From positions 1 to 64,000 of the forward strand of contig NZ_JACXBS010000001.1 of the NCBI RefSeq assembly GCF_014698015.1: 64,000 nucleotides of DNA, written 5' to 3'. The stretch comes from Kocuria sp. cx-455. GTDB lineage: Bacteria > Actinomycetota > Actinomycetes > Actinomycetales > Micrococcaceae. Both the position numbers and the translations under genes were made by a program. This document shows positions 55,188 to 62,915 of this stretch, one piece after another. The notes under the pieces are model-generated. The model did no database searches and had not been told where the DNA came from. It worked only from the letters and a program-made list of their open reading frames with translations. The first letter of the stretch is position 1, and each line of letters begins with the position of its first letter.

Positions 55188-55273
55188 TGTCCACGGGTTG
55201 TGGAAAACCTGTGGACAGTGTGTGGAACACGCCGCGTAACTTGTGCACGGGTTGTGGGCGGCGCTGTGGATAA
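55188..55273. other. Cluster of DnaA-box-like 9-mers
   Basis: In 86 bases: TGTGGAAAA (55199-55207) and TGTGGATAA (55265-55273) both match the reverse of the DnaA-box consensus TTWTNCACA exactly; TGTGGACAG (55210-55218) and TGTGGAACA (55221-55229) differ at two and one positions; TGTCCACGG (55188) and TTGTGCACG (55241) are weaker. All close matches have the same orientation. This gap lies between the CNNM pair and a small membrane protein gene, not beside dnaA, so it would be an auxiliary DnaA-binding site. Confidence 0.55.
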
Positions 55274-55585
55274 CTAGAGCGCGACGGCCATCAACCCAAG
55301 CCATAGCAAGGGTGAGAACAGCAGCGACAGTACCAACAACATGATGAATCTCCCCCTGAGCAGGGGAAAAGCAACCAGCCCGGCAATGGCCAATATCGCC
55401 GCAGTAATGGATGCTACGACGCTGATGACCAACCCGACCACCAGTACCACCACGGTCCCCTGGGGATCCAGGGAATTGCCCAGGGAAAAACTTCCGGCGA
55501 AGGCGGCCACGGTCAGGCCAAGGCAGCCCAGCCCAACCCAGTAAAGCCGGGACCCGCTGAGTCCCCTGTGTGCCTTGATCTCCAT
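55274..55585 (-). CDS. Small membrane protein, unknown function
   Basis: 103 residues with three to four TM helices (YWVGLGCLGLTVAAFAG, GTVVVLVVGLVISVVASI, ILAIAGLVAFPLL, MLLVLSLLFSPLLWLGLMAV). No family recognised. The stop codon directly adjoins the DnaA-box-like 9-mer at 55265-55273. Codon use looks coding, and the ATG at 55585 (MEIKAHRGL) is reasonable, but no strong ribosome site is seen. It stands downstream of the rplI operon terminator on the same strand. Confidence 0.6.
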   Translation of the reverse strand: MEIKAHRGLSGSRLYWVGLGCLGLTVAAFAGSFSLGNSLDPQGTVVVLVVGLVISVVASITAAILAIAGLVAFPLLRGRFIMLLVLSLLFSPLLWLGLMAVAL

Positions 55586-55676
55586 ATGAAAATCGTTGCA
55601 CGTAACCCCCTGGGACGGCCGACCGTGACACGTGGGAAAGTCATCGGTGCCGCCCGGGCCGTGGAACCGCAGAGAA

Positions 55677-55707
55677 AAATCCCGCAGGTCAGTGACCTAC
55701 GGGATTT
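55677..55707 (-). terminator. Rho-independent terminator of the rpsF-ssb-rpsR-rplI operon
   Basis: 15-base arms AAATCCCGTAGGTCA and TGACCTGCGGGATTT (minus-strand reading) with one mismatch and a one-base centre, followed by TTCTCT and joined U-run (ATTTTTC). It lies 50 bases after the rplI stop. Confidence 0.85.
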
Positions 55708-55756
55708 GTCTCCATCACATTCTGGGGACATTGTGCGAAATGCCCAGGGGATGAAA

Positions 55757-56206
55757 TCAGGCGGGGACAACCTCGAACTCGACGTTCGCGTTGACCTCTT
55801 CGTGCAGCCGAACCACGGCCTGATACATGCCGGTGGTCTTGATGCGCTGGGTGAGCTCGACACGACGCTTGTCGATGGAGCCCAGACCCGAGGCCTCAAC
55901 GGCCTTGGCGATGTCGTCAGCGCGCACCGTGCCGAACAAGCGGCCCTCGGCACCGGACTTGACCGGAACGGTCAAGGTGGTGGAGGTCAGCTTGGCAGCC
56001 AGAGCCTGTGCGTCCTCCAGGGATGCCAGGTCACGAGCGGCACGTGCGTTCTTGATGGATTCGATCTGCTTTTCAGCGCCACGGCTCCAGGGGGTTGCAA
56101 AACCGCGCGGGAAGAGGAAGTTACGGGCGTAGCCGTTCTTCACGTCAACCACGTCACCGGCTGAACCCAGCCCGGAAACTTCGTGGGTCAGAATGATCTT
56201 TGCCAT
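55757..56206 (-). CDS. rplI: 50S ribosomal protein L9
   Basis: 149 residues, normal L9 length. Begins [20 protein letters not shown] with the conserved [16 protein letters not shown] of the rRNA-binding N-domain, a long central helix (about 45-75) and the C-terminal RNA-binding domain (about 80-149). It is the last gene of the rpsF-ssb-rpsR-rplI operon and ends 50 bases before the terminator. It binds 23S rRNA at the base of L1. Confidence 0.98.
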   Translation of the reverse strand: MAKIILTHEVSGLGSAGDVVDVKNGYARNFLFPRGFATPWSRGAEKQIESIKNARAARDLASLEDAQALAAKLTSTTLTVPVKSGAEGRLFGTVRADDIAKAVEASGLGSIDKRRVELTQRIKTTGMYQAVVRLHEEVNANVEFEVVPA

Positions 56207-56226
56207 AGATTCTCAGTCCTCTCAGA

Positions 56227-56463
56227 TCAGCGGCCGGCGCCGGAGTAGGGCAGCAAAGCAACTTCACGAGCGTTCTTGATCGCCAAAGCAATCTTGCGCT
56301 GCTCCTGAACGGACACGCCGGTCACGCGGCGTGCACGGATCTTGCCGCGGTCGGAGATGAACTTGCGAAGCAGAGCGACGTCTTTGTAATCGATCTCGGT
56401 GACGCCTGCCGCCTTGAGCGGGTTCTGCTTTGGTTTCGGCTTGCGAATTTCAGCCTTGGCCAT
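56227..56463 (-). CDS. rpsR: 30S ribosomal protein S18
   Basis: 78 residues, standard S18: [20 protein letters not shown] followed by [20 protein letters not shown] and ending [11 protein letters not shown]. There is no zinc-type Cys cluster, so it is the C- form of S18. It partners S6 on the small-subunit platform. It lies 20 bases before rplI and 65 after ssb. Confidence 0.98.
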   Translation of the reverse strand: MAKAEIRKPKPKQNPLKAAGVTEIDYKDVALLRKFISDRGKIRARRVTGVSVQEQRKIALAIKNAREVALLPYSGAGR

Positions 56464-56528
56464 CGTGGTGCTCCTTTTCGGATGCGGAGCCCGCAGGCGA
56501 ACCTGCGGGATGGGGTGAATAAGTGTGT

Positions 56529-57203
56529 TTAGAAGGGGGGCTCGTCTTCGGAATCAGTACCCCAGTCGTAATTACCACCGGAGGATTGACCCCAAGGATC
56601 GTTGCCCTGTTGCGGACGCTGCTGCGGGCCACCGCCGCGGTTGGCACCGGGGTTACCCCCGCCAAAACCGCCTTGCTGGTTGCCGCCGCCGGAACCGGCG
56701 AAGTTGCCGCCCTGGTTTCCACCAAAGCCGCCCTGCTGGCCGCCGCCGTATCCGGAGTCTCCCCCGAATCCGCCACCGCCGCCGGTGTTACCGAAGTTCT
56801 GGTTGCCGCCGTAGGAGTTGCCTCCCTGACCACCACCGCGCGAGTTCCGGTTGACCTTGGCGGTTGCGTACCGCATGGAAGGGCCGATCTCGTCGACTTC
56901 CAGCTCTTGGCTGGTGCGTCGCTCCCCTTCCTTGGTCTCGTAAGAGCGTGCTTTGAGCCGACCTTGAACGATCACGCGAGTGCCCTTGGTCAGGGACTCG
57001 GCCACGTTCTCCGCCGCCTCACGCCACACCGAGCAGCGCAAGAACAGGGTCTCCTGATCTTTCCACTCATTGGACTGCCGATCGAAGGCCCGCGGGGTGG
57101 ACGCAATCGTGAAATTGGCCACCGCGGCTCCGGACGGAGTGAAGCGCAGTTCGGGGTCGGCGGTCAGATTGCCGATCACTGTAATGACGGTATCGCCAGC
57201 CAT
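56529..57203 (-). CDS. ssb: Single-stranded DNA-binding protein
   Basis: 224 residues. The OB fold (1-110) starts [20 protein letters not shown] and includes [21 protein letters not shown] long disordered Gly/Gln/Asn-rich linker (about 118-210) with repeated GGxGG blocks follows, and the acidic tip is DSEDEPPF, which recruits repair and replication partners. It sits in the conserved ribosomal protein operon. Confidence 0.97.
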   Translation of the reverse strand: MAGDTVITVIGNLTADPELRFTPSGAAVANFTIASTPRAFDRQSNEWKDQETLFLRCSVWREAAENVAESLTKGTRVIVQGRLKARSYETKEGERRTSQELEVDEIGPSMRYATAKVNRNSRGGGQGGNSYGGNQNFGNTGGGGGFGGDSGYGGGQQGGFGGNQGGNFAGSGGGNQQGGFGGGNPGANRGGGPQQRPQQGNDPWGQSSGGNYDWGTDSEDEPPF

Positions 57204-57327
57204 GTGAACCTCCGGTATCTGTGGACGCTGGATGCGAGACGTTGTGGGTTTTGAAGCATCTCACGGTTAACCCGTACGGGCCGTGTGTGAGGCACCCTGT
57301 GCAGCCCTGGTGGACCGCACAGTCAAC

Positions 57328-57633
57328 TCACTTGGCTTCGATCTTCTGTTCTTCAGGACGGATGATCTTGGTGCGCATCACGGCTTCGTTCAGGCCCAGG
57401 ACACGGTCCAGTTCCTGAGCGGTGTGCGGCTCAGCGGTGAAGTTCACAACGGCGTAGATGCCTTCGGCCTTCTTCTGGATCTCGTAGGCCAAGCGACGAC
57501 GGCCCCAGATGTCGACGTTGTCGACGGTGCCGTTCTCCTTGGTGACGACCTCGAGGAACTTCTTGAGGGTCGGCTCAACGGCGCGCTCCTCGACCTCGGG
57601 GTTGAGGATCACCATCAATTCGTATTCACGCAT
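57328..57633 (-). CDS. rpsF: 30S ribosomal protein S6
   Basis: 101 residues, standard S6: [20 protein letters not shown], then [20 protein letters not shown] and [11 protein letters not shown]. The ATG at 57633 follows GAAGGAGGTGGG, a near-perfect ribosome site, so the longer reading to 57729 is rejected. First gene of the operon; ssb follows after 124 bases. In several bacteria S6-S18 regulates its own leader RNA; no such structure was demonstrated here. Confidence 0.98.
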   Translation of the reverse strand: MREYELMVILNPEVEERAVEPTLKKFLEVVTKENGTVDNVDIWGRRRLAYEIQKKAEGIYAVVNFTAEPHTAQELDRVLGLNEAVMRTKIIRPEEQKIEAK

Positions 57634-57760
57634 GTAAAGAACCCACCTCCTTCGGGCTAAGCGGCTGCGGTCCTTCCGCAGCAGGAGGTTCTGTGCGTTT
57701 GTCGGTACCGATCGCGTATCGAACGGCACACAGACTTACCGAGTTTACTACAACTGCGGC

Positions 57761-58159
57761 TCAGTAGCCATTGACGCGGCGGGCCAGCCGCGCATTGAGC
57801 TGGGCGACCCGCAGCGGAATGAGGAACAGGTCAATGATCATGAGCAGTCCCCAGAAGCCCAGGATGAACCACCCGATGATGATCGGGGTGGTGAACCATC
57901 CAAGCGCCCACAGCAGGATGTAAAAGATCCCCTGGAAAGGCTGCTGCAGATAGAACTTGTGCACGCCCAACCACCCCAGGAAGAACCACAGCACATAGGA
58001 CAACAGTGCGGACTTGCCGCCCACCACGTTGACCACGGCCGGGCCCTGGAGGGGTTGACCCCACTGGGACTGCCCGGGGTGGTGCTGAAAACCACCGGCG
58101 CGGGCGCCGTCGCGCGGGGACAGCGGTTGAGGTGTGTAGTATTCCGGCTCTTGGGCCAC
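57761..58159 (-). CDS. TM2-domain membrane protein
   Basis: 132 residues. A Pro/Gln-rich N-terminus (VAQEPEYYTPQPLSPRDGAR) precedes the TM2 domain: KSALLSYVLWFFLGWLGVHK FYL with the G-HKFYL signature, then LLWALGWFTTPIIIGW and FWGLLMIIDLFLIP. TM2 proteins are small two-helix membrane proteins of unknown role. The GTG at 58159 follows GGGAG at 5-6 bases. It lies 28 bases after the convergent orientation-matched gene downstream at 58188, so the two may be co-transcribed. Confidence 0.88.
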   Translation of the reverse strand: MAQEPEYYTPQPLSPRDGARAGGFQHHPGQSQWGQPLQGPAVVNVVGGKSALLSYVLWFFLGWLGVHKFYLQQPFQGIFYILLWALGWFTTPIIIGWFILGFWGLLMIIDLFLIPLRVAQLNARLARRVNGY

Positions 58160-58187
58160 GATGACTCCCTCTTCGACTGATTCAAGT

Positions 58188-59321
58188 TTACGAGTCGTCG
58201 AACGCACGCTCGGTATCGGTCAGCGCTCGGCGCAATTGCACGTCCGTGGTGATGTCGTTGCCGGTGGAGCGAGCGGTGACGTCCAGACCGAATTCCACGC
58301 GCTCGGTCTTGGCGCGTCCGTCGTCGCGGTACGTCACCTTGGCCACGGCCGGGCGGTAGCGCTGCGCATGGAACTCCAGCGGATCCGTGTCATCGGGTTG
58401 CAGAACCAGGGCCGGCCGGGCTTCCAGCTCCCATTCCACATTGGTCACCCCGTCCGGCAGGGCGTCGGGTTGCGCGCTTTCCGAGTCCGACGCCGCTCCC
58501 TCCGCCCATGCGCTGGGCGCCGGGCACTTTTCGAGGTCCAGGCGAAGCCCACCTTCGCAGTCACCGAACACCGCGGTGATCTCGCGGTCCACGGTCTCCC
58601 ACATGCGCGGGGAGGGCCCGAATGTGAGTGCCATGGACACGGGCCGCGGATCCCCAATGTCTATACCTCCAGCGGCATTCTTGCGGGCCGCCAGGTACGA
58701 GTCCTCTGGGAAACCCACGTCGTAACTACCGGGGAGGCCTGCGAACTGCCACGTGCGGGCGGGCCCGTCGTCCGTGGCGCGCAACGCGGCGGCGGTTGGC
58801 CGTACCGACTGGCCGTTCACGGACAGGGCATCCACCTTCGCGGGCAGCTTCACCTCGACCGTTTGGTCGTCCAGGTCGTTGAGCCGCCACGTGTCGTTGA
58901 GGAAACCGGACGTGACCAGCTTGTCCACCGTGTAGGTCAGGCGGTGGGTCAGTCCGTCACCGGTGCGAACATTCACCTCGACGTCAGCCTGGGTTCCGTG
59001 CTGGGAGACCGACACGATCTCATGGGCCACCGGACGGTCGTGCGAATTGTGGTACACGGAGTTGGGCAGGATCTGCACGGTGGGATCACTGCTGGTAATG
59101 CTCAGCGGGGCCAAGACCTGCCGCGCACTGCCCCGCTCCAATTGCTCGAGGTAGTTCTCGACAGCGTACTGGGGTTCGCGTGCGACCAGGAAGAAGTTGA
59201 TCACGGTGCTCCACAACACAACCACCACGACCACTCCCGCCAAGATCAACAACAAGGGCTTGCTCAGCGATCGCAACGAGGGCGGTTGCCAACGGGCCAC
59301 TGCAGACTTGGTGTTCTCCAT
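58188..59321 (-). CDS. Single-pass membrane protein with large extracytoplasmic domain, unknown function
   Basis: 377 residues. A cytosolic 25, one TM helix (LLLILAGVVVVVVLWSTVI), then a long soluble region of beta-rich character (VEVNVRTGDGLTHRLTYTV, VEVKLPAKVDALSVNGQSV, YDVGFPEDSYLAARKN) with two cysteines (GDCEGGL and EKCPAPS). No family was recognised. The ATG at 59321 follows AAGGATC; upstream ATGs give a longer low-quality N-terminus. It stands between TM2-protein and mannosyltransferase-like genes on the same strand, an envelope-related group. Confidence 0.75.
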   Translation of the reverse strand: MENTKSAVARWQPPSLRSLSKPLLLILAGVVVVVVLWSTVINFFLVAREPQYAVENYLEQLERGSARQVLAPLSITSSDPTVQILPNSVYHNSHDRPVAHEIVSVSQHGTQADVEVNVRTGDGLTHRLTYTVDKLVTSGFLNDTWRLNDLDDQTVEVKLPAKVDALSVNGQSVRPTAAALRATDDGPARTWQFAGLPGSYDVGFPEDSYLAARKNAAGGIDIGDPRPVSMALTFGPSPRMWETVDREITAVFGDCEGGLRLDLEKCPAPSAWAEGAASDSESAQPDALPDGVTNVEWELEARPALVLQPDDTDPLEFHAQRYRPAVAKVTYRDDGRAKTERVEFGLDVTARSTGNDITTDVQLRRALTDTERAFDDS

Positions 59322-59383
59322 GATCCTTGTCCGAGAAGCAGGAGTGGGTGGGTTCAGCTCATGGTCTCGTGAGCGGGGCCGCA

Positions 59384-60646
59384 TCATTTTAGAGCGGACA
59401 CCCCGAGTGCCATCGCCTTGCGGCCGCGGAACATGTCGATCACCACGGCCACCACGAAGTAGATCAGGAACAAGTAGCGGATGACCGCCAGAATGTCCTG
59501 GGGCGCCCACCCGAATTGCTCGACCCACGGCAGGGTGGGCCAGGCGGCGGCGGGGAGCACCACCGTGGCCCAGTAGAGCACCTCGACCACTTGCCACAGA
59601 CCGAATTCGATCCAGTTACGGCGGCACAGGATCACCAAGGGCACCAACCACAGCACGTAGTTGAGCGAGTAGTCCTTGGCCAGCAGCACCCACAGGGCCA
59701 GCAGCAAGAACATCACCTGCACCACGGACGGTTCGCGGCGGCTCAGCAGAGAGACCAGCAGCACGAACACCAGGCCCAGCACCATGGTCAGGAGCACGTA
59801 CTGGCCCACGCTGCCGCCGTCCAGGGCCAGCCCGGTGCGCGGTTCAATGTTGGTGTTCCACACATTCCAGAACGAGGACTGCTCCGTGGTGGAACCCACA
59901 ATGTTGTCGAACTGTGCCCGCCATTGATCCCACGCCGTGAGCATGTATGTGCCGTTGATCAGAATCCACGCAATGGCGGCGCAAATGAACGCGCTGATGA
60001 AGTCCTTGATGAACCGGTGGCGCGCGGCCATGATGAGGATGGCCAGCAGGACCACCACGGGGAAGAACGCCACGGACGCACCGAAGCCCACCATGAATCC
60101 CGCGAGCGCCGGGTTGCCGCGCACGTAGCCCAGCAGGGCGAGCATCATGAAGAGCACGGCCCACAAGTCCCAGGTCTGGAAGCCCACGAGCACCACCACG
60201 GGTGACAGGGCCATGACCAGCGCATCCGATGTGCGTGAACCACTCAGCGAGGACACCACGGCCACAATGGCCAGCCAGACCAGGGCCAGCAGTACGAGCG
60301 AGAGGTCCAGGTAGATGCCCTGGTCCACGTCGATGCCCAGCAGGGAGGAGAGGTTGGAGGCGAACCACCCGATGATCGTGGTGATCATGCCCACCAGGAC
60401 CGGCTGATCCCCGGTCGGCCCGCCGGTGAAGAAGCCGCTGGCCACGTCTGTGGAGCGAACACCCAGATCGCCGGTGCCGATCACCGTGACACACAGTTCG
60501 GGGACGTCCTCCGCGAGGTTCCAGTCGGGCACCCGGCACGGCACACGCAACAGATACGCCATCATGACCGTGTAGAGGCCCAGACCGAGCAGCAGCAGGC
60601 CGGAGTTTTTGCCGCCGCCGCGCTTCTTGGCGCCTTCCATGCTCAT
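59384..60646 (-). CDS. GT87-like polyprenyl-phosphate-dependent glycosyltransferase
   Basis: 420 residues, about ten TM helices. The first extracytoplasmic loop holds acidic residues (DWNLAEDVPELC) and the region around GFQTWDLWAVLFMMLALLGY; LINGTYMLTAWDQWRAQF is a large loop; RRNWIEFGLW marks the end. These features match DUF2029/GT87 mannosyltransferases that use a lipid-linked sugar and GT-C fold, although the precise acidic catalytic site cannot be fixed by eye. It is upstream of the single-pass protein gene. A second ATG two codons in is possible. Confidence 0.75.
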   Translation of the reverse strand: MSMEGAKKRGGGKNSGLLLLGLGLYTVMMAYLLRVPCRVPDWNLAEDVPELCVTVIGTGDLGVRSTDVASGFFTGGPTGDQPVLVGMITTIIGWFASNLSSLLGIDVDQGIYLDLSLVLLALVWLAIVAVVSSLSGSRTSDALVMALSPVVVLVGFQTWDLWAVLFMMLALLGYVRGNPALAGFMVGFGASVAFFPVVVLLAILIMAARHRFIKDFISAFICAAIAWILINGTYMLTAWDQWRAQFDNIVGSTTEQSSFWNVWNTNIEPRTGLALDGGSVGQYVLLTMVLGLVFVLLVSLLSRREPSVVQVMFLLLALWVLLAKDYSLNYVLWLVPLVILCRRNWIEFGLWQVVEVLYWATVVLPAAAWPTLPWVEQFGWAPQDILAVIRYLFLIYFVVAVVIDMFRGRKAMALGVSALK

Positions 60647-60832
60647 GCACGTACTCCTCCGGTGGACACAGGGACGGCATCAGTCTTCCATGGCCCCGCC
60701 CCGTTCGCCGCTCGTGGCGCGATCCACTCCCACAATTTACGACGCCGCTCGCGCACGGGTCCGGGACCGGTGCGGGCCCGCAGACTTCACGTCACCCACC
60801 GTGCGCGTGCGCCCGCCCGGTGGGCCGCGCCG

Positions 60833-62257
60833 TCAGGCCGTGCCGATGCCTTTGGAGCGGGCCCACTCGATGAGCCGTTCGCGCGCCACATCCTCACCCA
60901 CTGCGCCTTGGTCCAAGCGCATCTCGAGCAGGAACTTGTATGCCCTGCCCACCTCGGGACCGGGGCCGATCCCCAGGGTGTCCATGATCTGCTGGCCGTC
61001 CAGCTCCGGCCGCACGGCCTCGAGCTGTTCTTGTTCGCGCAGCTCGGCAATGCGCCGTTCGAGGTCGTCGTAAGCGGTGGCCAGGCGCGCGGATTTGCGT
61101 TTGTTGCGGGTGGTCACGTCCGAGCGCGTGAGGCGATGCAATCGCTCCAGCTGGTCACCGGCATCGCGGACGTAGCGGCGCACTGCTGAGTCCGTCCAGC
61201 CCGCATCCCCATATCCGTAGAAACGCATATGCAGCTCGACCAGACGGGTGACCTTCTTAATGGTGTCGTTGTCGAAGCGCAGCGCCTTCATTCGTTTGCG
61301 GGTCAGCTTGGCACCGACCACTTCGTGATGTCGGAAGCTCACGGCGCCGTTCGGTTCGAAGCGGCGGGTGGCCGGCTTACCCACGTCATGCATGAGCGCG
61401 GCGAAACGCAGGGCGAAGTCCGGAGCCGGGACCGGGCCGTCCGCATCGGTTTCTTTCTCCGCCGCCTGCTCCATCACCGTCAAGGAATGCTGGTAGACGT
61501 CTTTGTGGTGGTGGGCCTCATCGGTTTCCAACTTGAGCGCGGGCACCTCGGGGAGCACGATCTCCGCAAGACCGGTATCCGTCATGAGTTCTATGCCTCG
61601 GCGGGGATATGAACCGCACACCAGCTTGACCAGTTCTTCGCGCACGCGTTCGGCGGAGACGATCTCAATGCGCTGCGCCATGGCCGTCATGGCCTCCCGG
61701 ACGGGCTCGGCCACGTTCAACCCCAACTGTGAACTGAAGCGCGCCGCCCGCATCATGCGCAGGGGGTCGTCCGTGAAGGAGTCCTCGGGGGTGCCCGGGG
61801 TGCGCAGCACACCGGCATGCAGGTCCTTGATGCCGCCGAACGGATCCACGAGGTCGAGGTCCGGCAGCCGCAGGGCCATGGCGTTGACGGTGAAATCGCG
61901 GCGTCGTAAATCTTCGGTGAGGTTTTCACCGAAGGCGACCACCGGCTTACGTGAATCGGGATCGTAGGCCTCTGCGCGATACGTGGTGACCTCGAGCTGC
62001 AGACCCGCCTTGCGCATCCCGATGGTTCCGAAGTCCCGACCGATCTCCCAGTGCGCGTCCGCCCAGTTCTTAATGACCGCGAGGGTCTGCTCCGGGGTGG
62101 CGTTGGTGGTGAAATCCAGGTCCAGGGCGTCCCGGTTCAGGAAGAGATCACGCACGGGCCCGCCCACCAGGGACAACTCGTATCCGGCGTCGGCAAAGAG
62201 CCGCCCCAGTTCGAAGGAAACGGGGTGGAGAGAGGAGGTATCGAACAGCTGCGTCAT
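60833..62257 (-). CDS. cca: CCA tRNA nucleotidyltransferase
   Basis: 474 residues. The class II nucleotidyltransferase head contains ELSLVGGPVRDLFLNRD and the metal pair DLDFTTNATPEQ; ENLTEDLRRRDFTVNAMAL and DDPLRMMRAARFSSQLG are the CCA-enzyme motifs C and D (RRD and DxxRxxRA). An HD domain with LMHDVGKPATRRF follows. This combination of class II head plus HD is typical for actinobacterial PcnA/Cca. It adds or repairs the 3' CCA of tRNA. The ATG at 62257 (MTQLFDTSSLHP) is used. It is divergent from the Nudix gene, 93 bases apart. Confidence 0.95.
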   Translation of the reverse strand: MTQLFDTSSLHPVSFELGRLFADAGYELSLVGGPVRDLFLNRDALDLDFTTNATPEQTLAVIKNWADAHWEIGRDFGTIGMRKAGLQLEVTTYRAEAYDPDSRKPVVAFGENLTEDLRRRDFTVNAMALRLPDLDLVDPFGGIKDLHAGVLRTPGTPEDSFTDDPLRMMRAARFSSQLGLNVAEPVREAMTAMAQRIEIVSAERVREELVKLVCGSYPRRGIELMTDTGLAEIVLPEVPALKLETDEAHHHKDVYQHSLTVMEQAAEKETDADGPVPAPDFALRFAALMHDVGKPATRRFEPNGAVSFRHHEVVGAKLTRKRMKALRFDNDTIKKVTRLVELHMRFYGYGDAGWTDSAVRRYVRDAGDQLERLHRLTRSDVTTRNKRKSARLATAYDDLERRIAELREQEQLEAVRPELDGQQIMDTLGIGPGPEVGRAYKFLLEMRLDQGAVGEDVARERLIEWARSKGIGTA

Positions 62258-62350
62258 GATGGCCGTAATTGTCTCATTTCTTCCGCCCCTGCCTGGCCTG
62301 CGGATTCCCGGGTCAGGGAGTGTTCGGGGAATGTGGCTAAGGTAGGAGTC

Positions 62351-62851
62351 ATGGCTTTTCCCGTCCCTAGCGCACCCAAGAGGCGACCGAACCAACCGGT
62401 CTCCGCGCTGCCCACGGTGGAAGAAGTCTCGGCCGGCGGCATTGTGGTGAACCTTCAGGAACCCACTCATCCGGTGGCCATCATTGCTCGCATCAATCGC
62501 GGTGGCCGCCTGGAATGGTGCCTGCCCAAGGGCCACCCCGAAGGTAATGAGACCAATCAGGAAGCTGCTGTCCGTGAGATCGAGGAAGAAACCGGCATCA
62601 TGGGCCGCGTCCTCTCCCCCCTGGGCAGTATCGACTACTGGTTCACGGTTTCCGGGCACCGAGTTCACAAGACCGTTCATCACTTCTTGTTGGAAGCCAC
62701 CGGCGGTTTCCTGACCACGGAGAACGATCCCGACCACGAGGCCGTTGACGTCGCCTGGTCCGGGATCGACGATCTTGACCGCAAGCTGTCCTTCCCCAAC
62801 GAGCGGCGCATTGCTGACATCGCTCGGGAGTACATCATTCATCAGTTGTAA
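62351..62851 (+). CDS. Nudix hydrolase
   Basis: 166 residues. The Nudix box GHPEGNETNQEAAVREIEEE TGI fits GX5EX7REUXEEXGU with conserved Glu residues. VEEVSAGGIVVNLQEPTHP and SIDYWFTVSGHRVHKTVHH suit the group that hydrolyses diadenosine polyphosphates or 8-oxo nucleotides. The ATG at 62351 follows GGAG. It stands 64 bases upstream of murJ on the same strand, as in many actinobacteria near oriC. Confidence 0.93.
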   Translation: MAFPVPSAPKRRPNQPVSALPTVEEVSAGGIVVNLQEPTHPVAIIARINRGGRLEWCLPKGHPEGNETNQEAAVREIEEETGIMGRVLSPLGSIDYWFTVSGHRVHKTVHHFLLEATGGFLTTENDPDHEAVDVAWSGIDDLDRKLSFPNERRIADIAREYIIHQL

Positions 62852-62857
62852 TCGCGC

Positions 62858-62876
62858 CCGCGGATCGGTTCCGCGG
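62858..62876 (+). terminator. Weak hairpin between the Nudix gene and murJ
   Basis: 7-base stem CCGCGGA / TCCGCGG with a 5-base loop and no U-tract. It may only attenuate transcription into murJ. Confidence 0.35.
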
Positions 62877-62915
62877 TGCCTGCCGTTGCAATCCCCGTGC
62901 AGGAAGGCCTGTTTC

